This document shows positions 1 to 19,722 of a DNA stretch of 64,000 nucleotides, piece by piece (positions within the stretch are counted from its first letter, which is position 1; every line of letters starts with the position of its first letter). Source of the stretch: Aphelocoma coerulescens (lineage: Eukaryota; Chordata; Aves; Passeriformes; Corvidae); the NCBI RefSeq assembly GCF_041296385.1, contig NC_091019.1, forward strand, positions 7,153,264 to 7,217,263. Direction: 5' to 3'. Under the pieces are notes generated by a model, which was given only the letters and a program-made list of their open reading frames with translations, did not search any database and was not told the origin of the DNA. A program made the position numbers and the translations under genes.

Positions 1-404
1 GTAAGGTGAAATTTTTTTTATTATTGTGGAGATTTTTAAAACCTGATTTTTACCCACAACATGAGGGCTTTACTCCAATAGGTATTTCTGAAGAGTAGAT
101 TACAATGTACTTATAATTACTTTTTTCTCTTTTCTTCTATTTTTCCTTTCTTCTTCTTGGAGTTTTGGGGAGTTGCTTATGCAAACAGCCACAGACTTTT
201 CTTCATTTATTGATTTTGGATTTTGCTTATATGCTTTGCTGAACTTCTTTACAGAACACTACCTATTCTGAGTTGTGGGGGGAAAAAATGTATTTCTTTA
301 TGGTGGTATTTCATAATTGCTATAACTTGCCCCTGAAGGCAAGGGTAACAGGTTCTTGCTAATAGATTCCTTTTGGCAGATGAGAGTGAAACCACACTGA
401 CTAG

Positions 405-1327
405 TGTGTTTATATATATATATATGGCAGGTTTATTTTAGATTAATTTGGTTGCAATGGAAAGGAGGTGTGTAGGCATTTTGGTTATTATCATCTATAG
501 AAATGCAACAATATAAAAGTATTAAGATATTACTTAAGAAAATATAGGGGGAAAAGAGAGAAAGGATAAAAATAGGGAGTGGAGTAAGACTTAATTGTTG
601 CAATTTCAGTGTCTCTTGTCTGAACTGATGGTCATAGTCTTGCTCCATCGAGGGTGGGAGAAGCCCATGAAACACCAGGTTCAATGGGTTAATATACAGT
701 CAGGTTCAGGTGAGAACATCCAGGGTACCTCCCCTGAGGCAAGGGTTTTACACAGTCTGTTGCAACCCTATGGATCATGTGCAGTCCTCTGGTGGAAGGC
801 CCCAGAAATGCGTCTGGGCACACTTTAGGGAACTTTGATGGTTTATGACTCCTAAAACATGACAGCTGCCTCTCACATCAGTGTAGCTGAGCCAATTATG
901 CCCATCAGAAGGGATGTATGCCTTCAGGCCTATGTGGAAGTGTGAATGTCCCAATACCTTCCACAGAGGGGATTTTTACACCTGAGCCAGTTATGTAAAG
1001 GAGGACATTGCCATGACAAAAAGCACTATCCCACTTTGTAGAATCTGCTTCTTATGAGCCTTTTCCCTTATTTGGCTCAAAACCCAGCTTATTGCTCAAC
1101 AAAAGTTGGTTTGTTGTGGTCATCCTCTGGGGGTGGGTGCACACCTCCTCTGTGCCTGGGCTGCTCTTAAACAGTTCAAATGTTACACCCCCCCTCTCCC
1201 CGCCCCCCCCCCCCCCCCCCCGAACCAGAAACTCTCCTCCTCTCTTTTGGTTAGGAAGTGCCAACCTGGCCTCAGTTAAGCACCTGCTGCTTTTGCAAAT
1301 GGATGATTGGGACATTAACCCTTAACA
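405..1327 (-). repeat. Possible antisense LTR-like element
   Basis: Read on the minus strand, the right boundary starts TGTTAAGGGTTAATGTCCC, a TG-type LTR start. A polyadenylation signal (AATAAA, plus-strand tttatt at about 426-436) lies near the other end. The body is more GC-rich than the flanking intron. I could not find a clean target duplication or a matching CA end, so the left boundary (405) is a guess and the element may be a fragment. Confidence 0.35.
1186..1221 (+). repeat. Poly-C / CCCGCCCC low-complexity tract
   Basis: A C-rich tract with an uninterrupted C run of about 17 bases. It creates the proline- or glycine-rich open frames seen on both strands around it, which are not genes. 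Its length is likely to be polymorphic or mis-sequenced. Confidence 0.85.
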
Positions 1328-1971
1328 TTTCAGTTTCTCACAATGAGAAGATCATGCTGTGTCACAGCTACCTCTGAATCATAAAAAACTATTCTATGTG
1401 GAATCCAGGCATGCAGACTTGCATATATGTGTGTATGTATAAAGAAGAAACTCTTTTTTTGTCTGTTTGGGATTTTCGTACTGTGAAGAACTGATTCCTA
1501 AAGCATTCTAGTTTCATATTTGCTTTAAGAGTAGATGTAAAAAAAATTCAGGACCAAATTTATAGTGAGGTATATCTTTCTTAATGCAACTTTGGTTTTT
1601 TTAAATTTAAATTGGCTAAGAAATATAGTGATCTAAAGGACATGAATTCTCTTAGTCTGTAGAAAGAAAGGTATCACTCTAATATTATTATTTTTGACAT
1701 TCTACTAACGAAAGTATTCTGCCAGATCTTTTGATTATTTTTAAAGTTATTAACTGCTTGCAGATTACCAATTATCCCAAATAATTATTCAGTGATTTAG
1801 AAAACTAAATGGTACTTCTGAACTGTTTGCACTCTGAGAACCATTCATCAATCCCATCCTTTTTATTCCAGTAAAATTCCACTGCAAGCCAAAGAAAACA
1901 AACATTTATCAGTCAAGAGTTACAGATGTTGATGATTAGGTTCCATTCCATCACTAAGGTCTTTAAAATAG

Positions 1972-6584
<4,613 letters not shown>

Positions 6585-6729
6585 GTTTGGGGTGGAACCT
6601 CCTGGATTAATAAAATTGGAAAAAGAGATTGAACAAGAGGAAACATTTTCAGCTCCCCTTCCATCTCCTTCACCATCACCCACAAAGTCTCCTGGGAAAA
6701 AGAGCACAGGGAAACTGTTGGATGATGCT
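6585..6729 (+). CDS. GAS2: GAS2 coding exon, linker between CH and GAR
   Basis: The exon follows acceptor tccaaaag and ends at GCT before a gtaagt donor. Its 145 bases complete the split Arg codon and encode FGVEPPGLIKLEKEIEQEET, then a Ser/Pro-rich stretch (PSPSPSPTKSPGKKSTG) and LLDDA, about residues 158-205. This is the flexible linker between the actin-binding CH domain and the GAR domain. The Ser-Pro repeats are a plausible phosphorylation region, as known for GAS2. The first residue after the junction is Phe where mammalian GAS2 has Tyr. The open frame continues past the donor for 37 codons, but that is intron read-through. Confidence 0.95.
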
Positions 6730-9700
6730 GTAAGTTGTGGGAGGAAGCTTCTTCCTATACTACCCATTCTGATATGCACTTACTTGCAAAACACACACAA
6801 GCCCGAGTTTAACATCTCACTCTATTTTAAACATTTGTAGACGTAGAGAGTTTTGGGGGTTTTTTGACCACAATTATTTATGTCTGAAGCTTGGGAAAAA
6901 AAAAAGTCACACTGTGTAGGAGCTCTGCAGCTTAGCCTAGCTTTGTGCTTAGGGCCACATTCCCTTCTTATTACTCTTTTACTCCTTATTCACCAACTCC
7001 CACTTGGTGCTTTGTCTGAGGAAGGACTGAGTCAGGACGAGATTTGGCTCATACTGTACTGAATGTTAACAAACACTTCTAAGATATTTCAGCCTAATTT
7101 TTATGCTGTTCTGCATGATTCTCCCATAGTTAAAAAACAAGCATTGTTTTCCTCATTGTTAGAACAAAAGTATCTTGCTTTGAATTTCATTAAACTTGTT
7201 GCAGCATATTGAGTGTTCATGTTTCTGCTGCAAACCCATAGGGGTTCATTTGAAACAGCTGGAATCAGATGAAAAGGACACATTTTGAGACCATGAAGAG
7301 GTTAAACTGGAAAAGTACAAATCTAGCCTGTAAAAAGGAGCAGTTACCATAGCAACTACTACATTACAAGGTAGATGTGCCACCTGGGAGTTACAAAGCA
7401 GTTCTTGAAAAATCCATGTGCCACTTTCCTGTTACAAAGAGCAGATGGAATATAATGTTCATTCATTTTATTGAAACACTTTTTTTATTTGATGCATATA
7501 ATTACATTTAAAATTTTCTGGTTTGTATTTCTTCCTTAACTTTGCAAAAGCACTCGTGTTTCAACAGAATTGAGAAAGAACAGTTATGTATAGAAGGAGG
7601 ATGATGACTGCATATATTGTAGAAATTGAACAGAGAGTATCTAGGTTTTCTCTAACCACCTCCTTTAATTTAGAAAGCAGTACGGATAGAAACAGAATGG
7701 AATTCATCCAGCTAGATTCCTGACCGGCACTGCCCCAGACACTCACACCATAAAATAGCAGCAGTTGCTCATATAGTCCAGACACAAAGTAAAATAGAAT
7801 ATAATTCCTCCCTCTGCTTCCTTATTTGATTTCCAAATTCCACTCAATACTTCTGTGTCCTTTAGGACAGTAAGGCAATGGAACCCTCAATAGCAGGATC
7901 AACAGTGAAGATCTTATTATCCTCTGTTTTACACTAGAATAAATCTGTTGGCTTTCATTCTCCACAGGCTGAAGATTTTGCTTACACAGTTCAAAATAAC
8001 CTTGAACCTGTTTAGGCCCAGCTACTCTGAGTTTTTGGTTCCTTAGATGAACTCTGGTGGATGAAGCATTAAGTTCTGACCACCCATTTTCAGCTTCGAA
8101 TTTCCAATGCCTCCAAGGGTGATAAATGCCATAGGATACTATGTCAGGAATCCTTGACTATCATACAGTATTCAGAGGGCCATTGCCAAAAAGTTCCCTA
8201 AGCACAATCCCAGTCCTGGTACTATATTCCAAGAAATACAGCAATACACCTTTTTCATCCTCAGCAACCTGCACTTGGATTGAAATCACCAACCACTGAC
8301 TTCATATAAGTTATTCCTATTGTACATTGACTATCTAAATAGTTTATTCACCAAAAATGGTGGCTAAGTCTCACCCATGTTGATAAAAATCACTTGAGTA
8401 ACTGATCTTAAAATGCAAAAAGTGACTCATACAAACTGAGGACAACTCATCTGATACTTGAGAAACACTTTTTGTGTGTAAAATACATGTGGAGTTCCTC
8501 TGTTAAGTGTTCTAATTATTTTTTTCATAAAAATATCATGCCCTGATTTAAAAAAGGAAATCTTAAGAATACTTATAAAAAACCCTCCAAAAAGTAATAA
8601 TGTTATTCCGATAAAGGCATTGAGCAATTTTCAGAAGTAATTGGAAAGCCTTTGAATCACTCAACAGGGCTAGTTTCAGAAGTATAGAAACAATAATTGG
8701 TTACCTTATAAGTTCTTTATGTCTTATTTAGCATACTGAAAATTAATTCTTAAAGCAGATCTGAAAACCATTTGTACTTCAGAAGCCTTATCTATTCATG
8801 ATAACCAAAACACTTACTAGAGTGCTATAGATTTGGCCAGGCATCTTTTCTTTATATGAAACAATTTAAGACTTTAATTTGTTAGCTCTTCTGAAAATAT
8901 CCTTTCCTGGGCCTCAGACCATTTTTACAGGCCTTGGTTTACAAACTGGATATGAAAATGTCTGGAATATTATTTGAAGTGGACAAACATCTACAAGTTC
9001 TTCTGGCATTTTGCATTGTTTGATGCTGACGTACTAGGTATGTACTTCGTCCAAGAAAACCACAGTGTATGAAAATGCTGCATTTATTCTTGCTGTTCCA
9101 ATGCAGAAGTGCAATATGAATGTCAAGTAAGAGTTTCACAGCCAGATCTCCTCTTGATATTGATGCCTTTGCTACTTTCCTATCATTGAAGACTACAAAA
9201 TATACTTTTACTGAACATCACTGCCTTTGGTAGGATATACCAGAACAAGGAGGCCAAAGTCAAGCTGATGCAGCTAATAAAAAGCAGGAAAGTGGTTTTC
9301 ATCTGTTTTTTCTCAGCCCTTATTTTTGGGGCTATGTAGTTAGGTTTGGCAGTGATAGTGTACTTGAGGTAGTTTGATTGAACTAGCCCTAACAAAGAGA
9401 TCATCAAAGGGCAGTTGAAAATTGTGGGGAGTGTCTTGGCAGGAGTTTTTAATCATGTCACAGTATTTTCTGTATGCTTTTTTTCTAAGGTGGTGTGCAC
9501 AATTTTAAAGAGGCAGGGCCTCTTACTGGTAAGGAAGATACCTCTATATTTATATGTATTTAGAAGGCAGGATGCATCTTATGACATCTTCATTTTGCCT
9601 GTTAGCTATATTAACACTGTGAGCTGATTCACCATAAAATACTGAGAATACATTTACAAAAGGTTGATGGTGAACTCCATGTAACAAATGGTTTGACTTC

Positions 9701-9949
9701 AGATAAACAGTGCAAATTTGATGCTGAACTGTGTGACATTTGTCTCTATTTTTAACTCAGCTACTAAATCATTGCTATTGGAAGCACCATAGGGTGCTTT
9801 CTGGGATTACAGAAATGTTAAGAAAAAACAAGAAAAATATCATCAATCAAGACTTATATTAAGTGATATATTATGACAAATGTCTTATTGAATGTTTTGC
9901 TATCCATGCCATTTTAAATAGTTTCTATTAATAACTTCTTGTTTTACAG
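6730..9949 (+). other. GAS2: GAS2 intron
   Basis: About 3.2 kb of AT-rich intron. I see nothing I can name in it; its open frames are short and look random. Confidence 0.75.
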
Positions 9950-10057
9950 GTTAAACACATTTCTGAAGATCCACCTTGTAAATGCCCTAATAAGTTCTGT
10001 GTGGAGCGTCTTTCACAGGGAAGATACAGAGTCGGAGAGAAGATCCTTTTTATTAGG
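9950..10057 (+). CDS. GAS2: GAS2 coding exon, first half of GAR domain
   Basis: A 108-base exon in phase 0 at both ends, with acceptor cttgttttacag and donor gtaaag. It encodes 36 residues starting VKHISEDPPCKCPNKF and ending GEKILFIR, about residues 206-241. The Cys-x-Cys plus a later Cys are typical of the GAS2-related (GAR) domain, which binds microtubules and is thought to bind zinc. It is too short to appear as an open frame starting with Met; I placed it by the splice sites and family match. It joins in phase with the previous and the last exon. Confidence 0.95.
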
Positions 10058-13000
10058 GTAAAGATTTTATTTTTACTTTGTAGTGAATTGCTATTATCTG
10101 CTACCTTCCACTTTGAAGATTACATCACTGATTAACAGGAAAAAATATTTTCTTGTTAACCAGCACTGACTCATTTTTACGACACAGTTGGAGAATAAAT
10201 AATCCACAGTGTGTTAACTGACACAAGGAATTATTAGTATGTGATAAATATCCTTCTGACTTTAGATCATTGAATTTGCTCTCTCTTTAATCAACTGCAA
10301 CCAAAAGAAAAGTCTTTAGAAATGGACCTGGTGACTTCTCAGTTTGGCTTGAAAGAATATCCACTGCATTAAAACAGCCTTTCTCCCACTGTGTTTTGAC
10401 TGATACTATTTAACAGGTCAGGATACAGATCAAAGGCTTCAGGATCACTGAATTGCCAAGTCATGACTAAGATATATTGCTAAAGTAGCATGAGCAAAAC
10501 ATTAAAATGCATAGTACTTCATTTGATTAACAGATATTTCCAAACCCAGAATTGTATTTCAGACTTTGTATGTAGACTATTAACTCCCATAGCACAAAGT
10601 TAATCAGTATCAATATTTGCCAGTATTATTATATAGCTGAATTTAGCATATCAATACTTTCAAAGCTTAATTCTTCTGATCCACTTAATCTTCTCTATAT
10701 ATGTCTATGGTAATAATAATTGAAAATATGCTAATCTTGTTATTCTGTAGTTGTATGTTAAGAATCTGATTCATACTACGCTTCTTTCCATCCTCCTCTC
10801 TACATGGACTATTCTTGAGTCATGACTTGACAAAATGATAGATCTTGCTCTCAAATAATTGTTATGCCTATTTTGCTAAAGGCACGTAACTGTGACCTGA
10901 TAAAACTGAGCACTTGTAAACAAAAGAAGTCAGAGGGACTCCTTGTCATCTGCAGAAGTCAAGTTCCTGGTTCAGCAAAATACCAGAGTGCTTATTCAGT
11001 CATAAACTTCTGCTTAACATAACTCACAATGAAGTCAATGAAGCCAGATAAGGATTTGGGTTTTTTCAGGAGTGTAAAGTTGGAAACATGTATAAGTACT
11101 GTGCTGAATAAGGATTGAGAACTCCTAATTAACTCAGTAATAGGTCATAAAGAAGAAGAAATAAGAGATTTTTTAAATCTCACAGATAGTTTGAGATTTA
11201 ACATGCTAGTAGAAAGGATCAATAGCTTTTCTGGTGTGCAGCCAGTGAGACTTTTTTTTAAGAAACTTGAGTTCTGCCAGAATGGTGAGTGTCAAATTCC
11301 CTTTTGCTGGCTTCTTTACTGTGCAATCTAGTCCAAGCCAGATTTCATTCCAAGTTTGCAAACAAAACACGCTTTTCATATCACGCTACTGCATTCCAAG
11401 TTGAATAGTGCAAAAAATAACGGTAATATAGATTAGATATTAAACAGCAGTATTAAAGATCATTCCTACAAAACTTATATCAATGGAAACTTGCCATGCA
11501 TTTCAGTGGGAACAAGTTAATGTTTTAGAAGGTTTTAGAAGTCATTTGTCTTTTGGTTTTGGTTGGTTTGAACCTCATTTTGGAACACTTCACTGGATCA
11601 CAGTAAGTTTTTACTCTTCACTCTACATGTTCTTGTTGTGTACATAAGTAGATTTATAAGCCTTTCTTTGGAATCCTATCCTTCACACTTGTGAAGAAGC
11701 ACATTTGAGATGTGTAGCTGATTTTTAATTTTGTTGGTATCTTGCACCCTATTTGATGCCACTGAGGTAGTCCCTCCTACACTCTATGTTCTTTACACAG
11801 CATGACACAGCCAAATACATACCATTTATTTACAACCCAATGTGTTCCAGTTGAATTGAGACCAACAGTTTTCATTGCTTTAAGATGGCTTAGTATACCC
11901 ATTACTGTATTAGTCCATTAAATTTTTCCAGTAACCTCTACAGAATTTAAAACATTGGTAATTTCAGTGATGCTACAAGTATCATTCTGGTAGGAGTTAA
12001 TACCTATTAATTGATGGTTACAGGTTTTTTTTCAGAAATTATTTAATAATATCTCTGTAAATTTTTTTTTTCTAATTCTGCAAGTTCTGTTAGGAAGAAA
12101 ACCCAAAACCAACAAACAAACCAGAAGAGAAAGTGTCCCAACTTCCTCTTTTTATTAATTTATATCTATATATGAAATAAGTGAACAAGGAACAGCAAAG
12201 CAAAATAAAACATGGCAGAGCATGGATTTCATGCAGAAAATCACAGAAACAAATTACAGTTGTCAGTATAAATTAATTCTAAGGAAAGGAAACACTTTGG
12301 AATATGTAGTAAAAAGCACAGGAGTCACAGTCCCATTAAAATTAATTTTTTTAAAACATGGGAAAATATTAAAATTCCTAATAGAACTTTTAAATCATTA
12401 ATTAAGGGAAATTATGAAAGTTCATGAAAACATTAAGATACTTAAATCTCCTGATAAAATTGCATGCCCCAAAAGCATTTTTTTACGCATGAAGTGGTTC
12501 TGTAATGCATAAACTGAATGCAATTAACATAATGCTGTGGTGGCTTACATGCTAAAAATTTATTTTCAATAAAAATGTATCTGCTTGTAGATTCTTCTTC
12601 CTTTCTTCCAAATAGGAACGATTCTAAATTCAACTTACACAGAAAAGATGGAAGACATGTTTTACAGCAATGGATTATATTAATTGAAATAAATGACCAG
12701 CTTATTTAAAACTGAAACACTGGTTTACAACTAGTGGGATCTCTGTATGTGTGCAATATACAATTAATCATTTGCCTTTTCACTCTCCTACCATCCTACC
12801 ATTATGCCTTAATCTTTCAGAATGGAACAGAATGAATAAGCCTATTTTTAAAAACAAAGAATAACAAGTCATGAAAACTTGCACAAATGTTTGTTTTATA
12901 AATTGGGGAGTCACAGAGTTTGAAGTGCTTGCTTCTTGCAGAAGGAAGCAAAGTAAGAGAAATTTTTATAGTAAGAAATGTCAGTCACACCTTTAAAAAA

Positions 13001-14643
13001 AGTACTTTTTCAACAGTTTCAGTGACAAGAACTCTGTTTTCAAGTTACCTCATGTTGCATGGTATATGCATCAGTATGAATATTTCCCACAAACTAACCA
13101 ACTTCTGTCAGAAAGATCTGTCATTTTTGTCCATACCCATGACAACATTCAGACTGTTGGGAGATTATCTCCCAGTGCAACTAGGAATCACATTAGATGA
13201 AACAATGGGTCCTGTTTTTAAAGATTCTGATTTTTCTTGTGACATATAGATGTTCTCTATCTTGCAGACCAGTTGATAAGTATGTGATTGCTCTTAAATG
13301 ATTGACCCTGTATTCTTAATATAATGTAACATTATTTTACTATAGTAATAATAAAATGTTTATTTAATACTTTCTTCATCTAAATCCCAGGAAAAGAAAG
13401 GTGTTATTTACCTGCTACAAAACCTGTGTAGAAACTTTATTTTCAGATTCACTAACCCAATAAATGTATAATATGTATGTTTATATATGTATAAAAATCA
13501 CTTTGCAGACTGTCTAGTGTGCACTATTGCCTTTTCCTGGTGAAGAAAATGTACTTGTGTATAAATACAGAAGTACATTTTAGTCCAAACCATCCAGGTA
13601 GGGATGATGTACCATATACCATACAAGAACTGGAAATAAGGAGAAATAGAAAGCAGATTGATTATACAGATCTCAAGACTCAAATGTTTTGTTCTGCCTT
13701 TCCAATTCAAATGCATATGTATACTCATAGCATTTGCATGGTGTGTTTCTGTCTTTCATTTTTCCTTCAGCATCATTTTCCTAGCTTTTTTTGTCTTCCT
13801 TACTCCAAAGATTTTCACAGTTATTCTGCTTTTCCCAGGCCTATTCACTTCCAATCTGCAAAAGAGTTTGTTTTTAGTAGTGAAAATCCTTCCCTAAGCT
13901 TTATCCGTAACAAATAACTTTCCAGGGTGTTTAAAATGTCAAAATCTTGGGCAGATCAGGAGTTTTAATTAACCAAACTCCAAAGGAGATGTAGTGGGAT
14001 GTCTGGGATCTTGTGAGGGAATTCTGAAAACACATCTTGGGCCTCAGAGCAGCAAGTCACTGGCCTCTTTGGGCTTCTAATCTCAGTATTCTTGTGTTTG
14101 TAGACAACTACAGTAATTCTCAACTTGAGGCTGCAAAAGACCTGGGGAAATGCATGTCTGAAGTCCAGCTCTAATTTGTGCCCAGATGTAAGGTGGTTTT
14201 AGAGACCTTTCGGCCAGACACTTCTTTACTCTGTGCCAATTCCTCTCCAACAGCTTTACAATCACAGAATAGATGACATTTCAGTCTTACTTGTGCTACT
14301 GAAAGTGGAATTATTCTCAACCTTCTCAGGTTTCATTCATTGTTTAAAAAAACAAGTCCTTAAAGGGCCAGTAAAATTCACTCCACAAGACTCAGAAACT
14401 CTTGGACAGTGATACTGAACATGTCATTGGGGTGACTGGATTTGAGTGCTGCCTATAGAACTGTCAGGAAATCTGTTTTGTTCTATACTCCATCATTAAT
14501 CTGTTGACATTAGGCAGAACCCTGCCCTGCCCCATCTTAAGTTGCAGCTTGCTTGTTCTTTTAGTTACCCTTTCTCTCCTGCCTCTCCCTTTTTTATTTT
14601 TTTTCCACCTTCCTGCCTTCAGCTTTTCTTATTTAGGCCTAGA

Positions 14644-14659
14644 TGCCTCCATGGAGGCA
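14644..14659. repeat. 16-bp perfect palindrome
   Basis: TGCCTCCATGGAGGCA reads identically on both strands. It lies downstream of a pyrimidine-rich stretch and about 60 bases before an AATAAA (caataaaaaagc). No gene is attached to it. Confidence 0.6.
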
Positions 14660-17600
14660 GAAGCCCATGGACATCTCTCTCTTCACTTTGTACCTGATGA
14701 CACTGTTTTTTGCACTCAATAAAAAAGCAGCTACAGCTACACTGTCTGGTCCTGTGAAGACTTGACATTTCTAGTTAAATTGTTGACTGACTTTCACTGG
14801 GGGTTATGAAAGTAAAGTACTAGAAATTAAATAAATAATTTTTTGTCCCGCTTGATTTAATTTTCTACATTATTTCACTGCATTTGTGCAGCCATTCATG
14901 TTAATTTAGTGTCTAGAACTTTGAAAGATTAGTTGGAAACTTCTTTACAAAAAAACCCCTTTGTAAGTCAAACTATTAGCTCCTAATTTAATGGAAAACT
15001 GTTGAAGTTACTCCTTTTTATTTTCACCCCAATGAAGTTCTTGTTAGACTTCGTTGAAATTTTTTTACAGAATATATCTTTGATGCAAGTCAGATTCAGT
15101 GGAACTGACAGGCTGTGCAATAGCTCTGCAGTTTTTCTCACTAGCTTAGACTTGTTTGCCTCAGTGACCTGCTGTGGACAATCAAATATCATGTCTCCTT
15201 TAATTCCCAGTGCCTCCCTCTATGCATTACTGCACAATGAGAACCTCACTTGGAGATAAGAAAAACTTTTAGCAAATCATACTGTGCTTTTTTAGGGTGT
15301 AATGCATCTTCAAAAAGTGTAACATTCTAGTTCTTTAAATGACTAATACATCTGTGGTCATTTTCTGCCATGGTATTTATAATTTAGGCTTCTAGAACTG
15401 AAGTTTTAACAATATTACATTCCCTGAAATTAGTAGAAAGAGAACTCTCCCTTAGGAGGAGGCTAGGGTAGAGCATTCTGAATCTTTATCCCTAAAAGCA
15501 TCACCCTAAATTTCAGCTGACTTCCTTAGCAAGAGCTGAAGATGGCAAAGCAAGACATTCCCCAGGTGCCTGAGTTTCCTCTCTGGCAGGAATAAGCTGG
15601 GGTAAAATTACCCTGCACATCAGCATTGGAAATATTTTCTGTGTGGTAATTAATTATACAGAAAATTGTCAATACTTTAAAGATGAGTAACAAAGCTAGA
15701 AAAATACGTACTATAGATCTCATTATTTCAGACTTTTTTTGCCTCTATACTGAGAATACAAAAATAGACCAAATTATATGGCTCCCCTCCTCTCCTTTTT
15801 TTTGGTTCTCTTACTCCTTTTATATGAAAAGTACTGGACCAGCATCTCCACAGCTAAGAGCACAAATAGAGTGCTAATCCACTCCACCATTAATCTACAG
15901 GCAAGAATTTTCAAAACAAAAAGACCTTTATTTATAGTGTATTGTTGAGAACTAAGGATTGGATCCCATAAGTTTATGCTGAAAATGTTAGTGGGGGAAA
16001 GTATTTCCTTTCTCTCAGTTATTTTCTTGAGTTTCTGTTAAATAGATGAATAATTTTGTAAGAATCCATTTTACATTTACTAGACAATAATATATTCGAC
16101 ATTAATGATGAGACAGCAGCAGGTGCTCACAGTTTAGAAAACAGTTTAGTAAACCTGATCCTTTAGAAATAGAGATGCTGCTATTCATAGTGTTGCTCTT
16201 AAAGGATAGCACTGAGCTTTACATTTCTTCTTTAAACTTCTTTGGTGAGTTGACAAAGTATGACACTAATGGGAATAATATTTAACAGAGTCAAGGTAAG
16301 TATGTCTGTCTTTTATAGAAGAATGCTAAAATATTTTTTAGGGTGAATTCAAGTTAATATTCTTCAATGTAGGTTTAGATAATTACTATAAAATGCTAAT
16401 TAAAAGGGAAAAAACCCACCTGATTCTTTATGATATACACTGTACAGTATACTTTTATACTGTAAACATAAGTCATGCTGCCATCTGGAGAAAAAACAAT
16501 AAATGTGGCTTAAGTGGTGGCATCAGTTAAACACAACATCTGCACGGTTCATAAGGGATTGTCATTGGACATTTAGGATTCAGGCATAAAAGTGAATTGA
16601 TTATCTATTGCTATATTCCTTAGCTTTAGTGTAATACTCTCAAAGAAATCTTAGCCTTCATGGAATTTCCAATTGGGCTTAATATCTTGACTCAGGAATG
16701 ATGGTTCTGCATAGAACTGGGCTGGCCATGATTTAACAAAAATGGTATGTAGGCTTTTAAAATATTTAACACAATGTGGTTTGACCTTTCTATTCCTAAA
16801 ATAACAGGAAGAAGTTAAAGTTCATTTAAAAAAGTATTTTATTTCTTTGTCATTCTCTTGTCAGTGTGAAAGCAAGTTTTTTCCTCTTGTTATATCCAGT
16901 TATACTTTGTAAGCATTCACATTCTTCACCAAAAACTATACCTAGTATAGTTTGTTTTCAAACTCGGCTGCACCTCTGACAACATGCAAGATGTATGTAA
17001 AGGTATAAAGTACTTTTTGCAATAAAGCAACACAGCAGGATTTTATCCCATGTCTTTATTAATGACTTTGTCCTCTGTGATGCCTTCTAGTCCTGACCAG
17101 AGGAAAAGTATAAATGCTATATTTCCAAATTCTTTCACATGTTGAAATACAGAACATTGTATTTTAATGAGAATAGTCATGATTTGTATGGTAGAGAATT
17201 TATCAACCAGTCTGTTCCACTAGGATTTTGTCTTTCCAAGCAGATGTTGTCAGATGCCCACTCTTTCTAGAGAGATGGGGGAAGTTGAATTTTTATTTTT
17301 GGTTTTTATTCTCTTAAACAGTTTTATTTGGGTTTTTTTTTTAGAATCTGAGGGATTCATCTCACCTACAGGGTTCTTTCAGTGGGAGGAACAAGAAATT
17401 CCCCTCTATTTTCTATGATGATTAATGGGATTGATAATCAAACTACAGTTACATGGCATTTTATATTATTTATCTTTCAGATTAAAAATGTAAAAATTAA
17501 ACTGTCAATTTGATATATTCTTTGTTATAAATTGTGGGTATTTTTTACATTGATTTATTAAGATTCTATTTTGAGATATTACGTTCCAACTTTAAAAGAA

Positions 17601-19722
17601 AAGAACCCCCAAAAAAACTTTAGCTGCATCTGCATCAGTCAGTAGGAACTGACCATCTTTCAAAAAGTAAAAAGAATTATTTAACAAGAAACTCTCATGG
17701 TAGCAAAGGAATAAAACAATGAAACCTTTATCCATAACAGTTATGTCCTTTTAATTATTTATTAGTCTAGGAGCCAAAGACTATGAAAGAGTCATGATAA
17801 ATGCAGTGTATCTCTCTTACATTGCAATAACATAGAAATAATACTCCTAGGATATATTGAACAGTGCTTTTTCAGTGCAGATTTTAGATTTTTATGTAAT
17901 TATAACATTTAAAAATTTCCTTTTAAATATAATTTGCTTTTAATAATTTAGGATAGTATTAATAGCTATTTTACTTCATATTTTAAATTCCATTTGTTAA
18001 TGTAAATAATTAAAGAAAAATGACTGGCAAATATTCTTGCCTACAGTAAGGTAGAATTAAGGAGAGAGGTTTTAAGGTTAAGTGCACTGAAATTTGATTA
18101 TTCTAATTGTTATTCTAACATAATGATAACTTGCCCTTCAAGCTATTTGTGCTGAACATGTATAAAATTTAGTTCATGACCAAAACACATGAACAGGTTA
18201 AAATACAGGTTTTAGTAGTTCTGCACAGGTACCTGTAAGATCCTAGACTAGCATGTGTTAGTTACTGTTTCTGCTTCTTGAACTGGTCACCTCCTTGTAT
18301 ATCACAAATAGAAATAGTTGTATCACATGACTATGCCAGTTCACATGGGACCAGAATTATGCTTCCATAGCACCTCCATCAGCAGAAATCACAAATGCCC
18401 AACAAAGGTCAACATTTGATCCTGACTTTATTTTCTTTGGGTTTTTTTATTTTTTTTCTTGACATTAGGACATTAGGTTTTGTGCATCAAATAACGAATT
18501 TTCACTGAAGTTTGCTGTGTAGTTTCCCTCCTTTAGCAACAGGACATTAGGAAAACTGTAATTACTGCATTTTTGCCTTGATGAAAAGTTTATTACTTAT
18601 CACATGAATGCTACCGAGTAAGTACCAACTTAGAGATGGGTTTAAGTTTTTAGAAAAACCCTGAGGTTAGTGGTAGCCTACACAAGCCAAGGGATAAAAC
18701 TTCTCTCTTATCCTAATGTGGAAGTTGGAATTAAAACTGAATATGCAGTTGCCATTATTTATCCTCTTCTGAAAACAATATAGTTCAACATACTTCCAAA
18801 AATGCTGTTCATGTGATTGTCTTCTGGTAATGAACTATTTCATTGAGGGTTAGCTGTACACAAAAACAAACTTTCCCATATATTTTGATTTTTAAAATTG
18901 TGAATGCACAAATTTCTAAAACTTAGTTAATACATTTTTTTAACAGTTTGTTTTACAAATCTCATTGAGATCTAACAGATGTAAAACTGATCTGACTTTT
19001 AAACATTGTTTTGCATGTTTTAATGGAAGTTTAGTAGCATCCCTTTTACTCTTTTTGTTGTCACTGATTTTTGAAACTTCAGAACATAACAAGAAGAATA
19101 TGTTGCTCTAAGGAAGTTTTAAATACAGGAAACATTTTTTTTGCCAAAGATTAATAAACTCTGGAGATCCCAGAGTCAACTGTTACCTTAAGTGTATTTT
19201 CCAAAAACCAGCAACTACTAAACTGAAGACCAGCTATAGACTGTTTGTCAAGTCATAAATCAGCATCACTTGATTCAGATTGCTTTGTGGTGTGCTGTAA
19301 TGCCTTTCTTTCCACTCATCAGAAATGGATTTACCTTAAGGTTTAAAAAACAGCTCAAGCCCCTCCCACCAAATTCCACATACCAGGACACTAAAATTGT
19401 CTTACTTTATCAAGATAATATTTCAATCATGACAAGAGATGCTGAAGTGCTTTAGTTGTTACAAACACTCTATTTAGATAAATATATGCTATGGAATTTC
19501 TTAGATATTTTACTAGGTATTTTAGGTTTTTCAGTCCTAAGAATACACCTCTTGTCTAACCAACTACATGCAACTCTGTCTGAAGCTTTTAAAATTCAGA
19601 AGAGAGACAGATCTTTGCCCAAAACATGCCATTTACATTACCTATTAAGTTGTGATTGCTTTTGTAAATAATACTGAAATGACATTAAGTAATTTTAAAA
19701 TTTGCATTAAGGTCTTATCATA

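Noticed and set aside
1052..1325. Overlapping frames rich in Gly or Pro
   Set aside because: They are produced by the poly-C tract.
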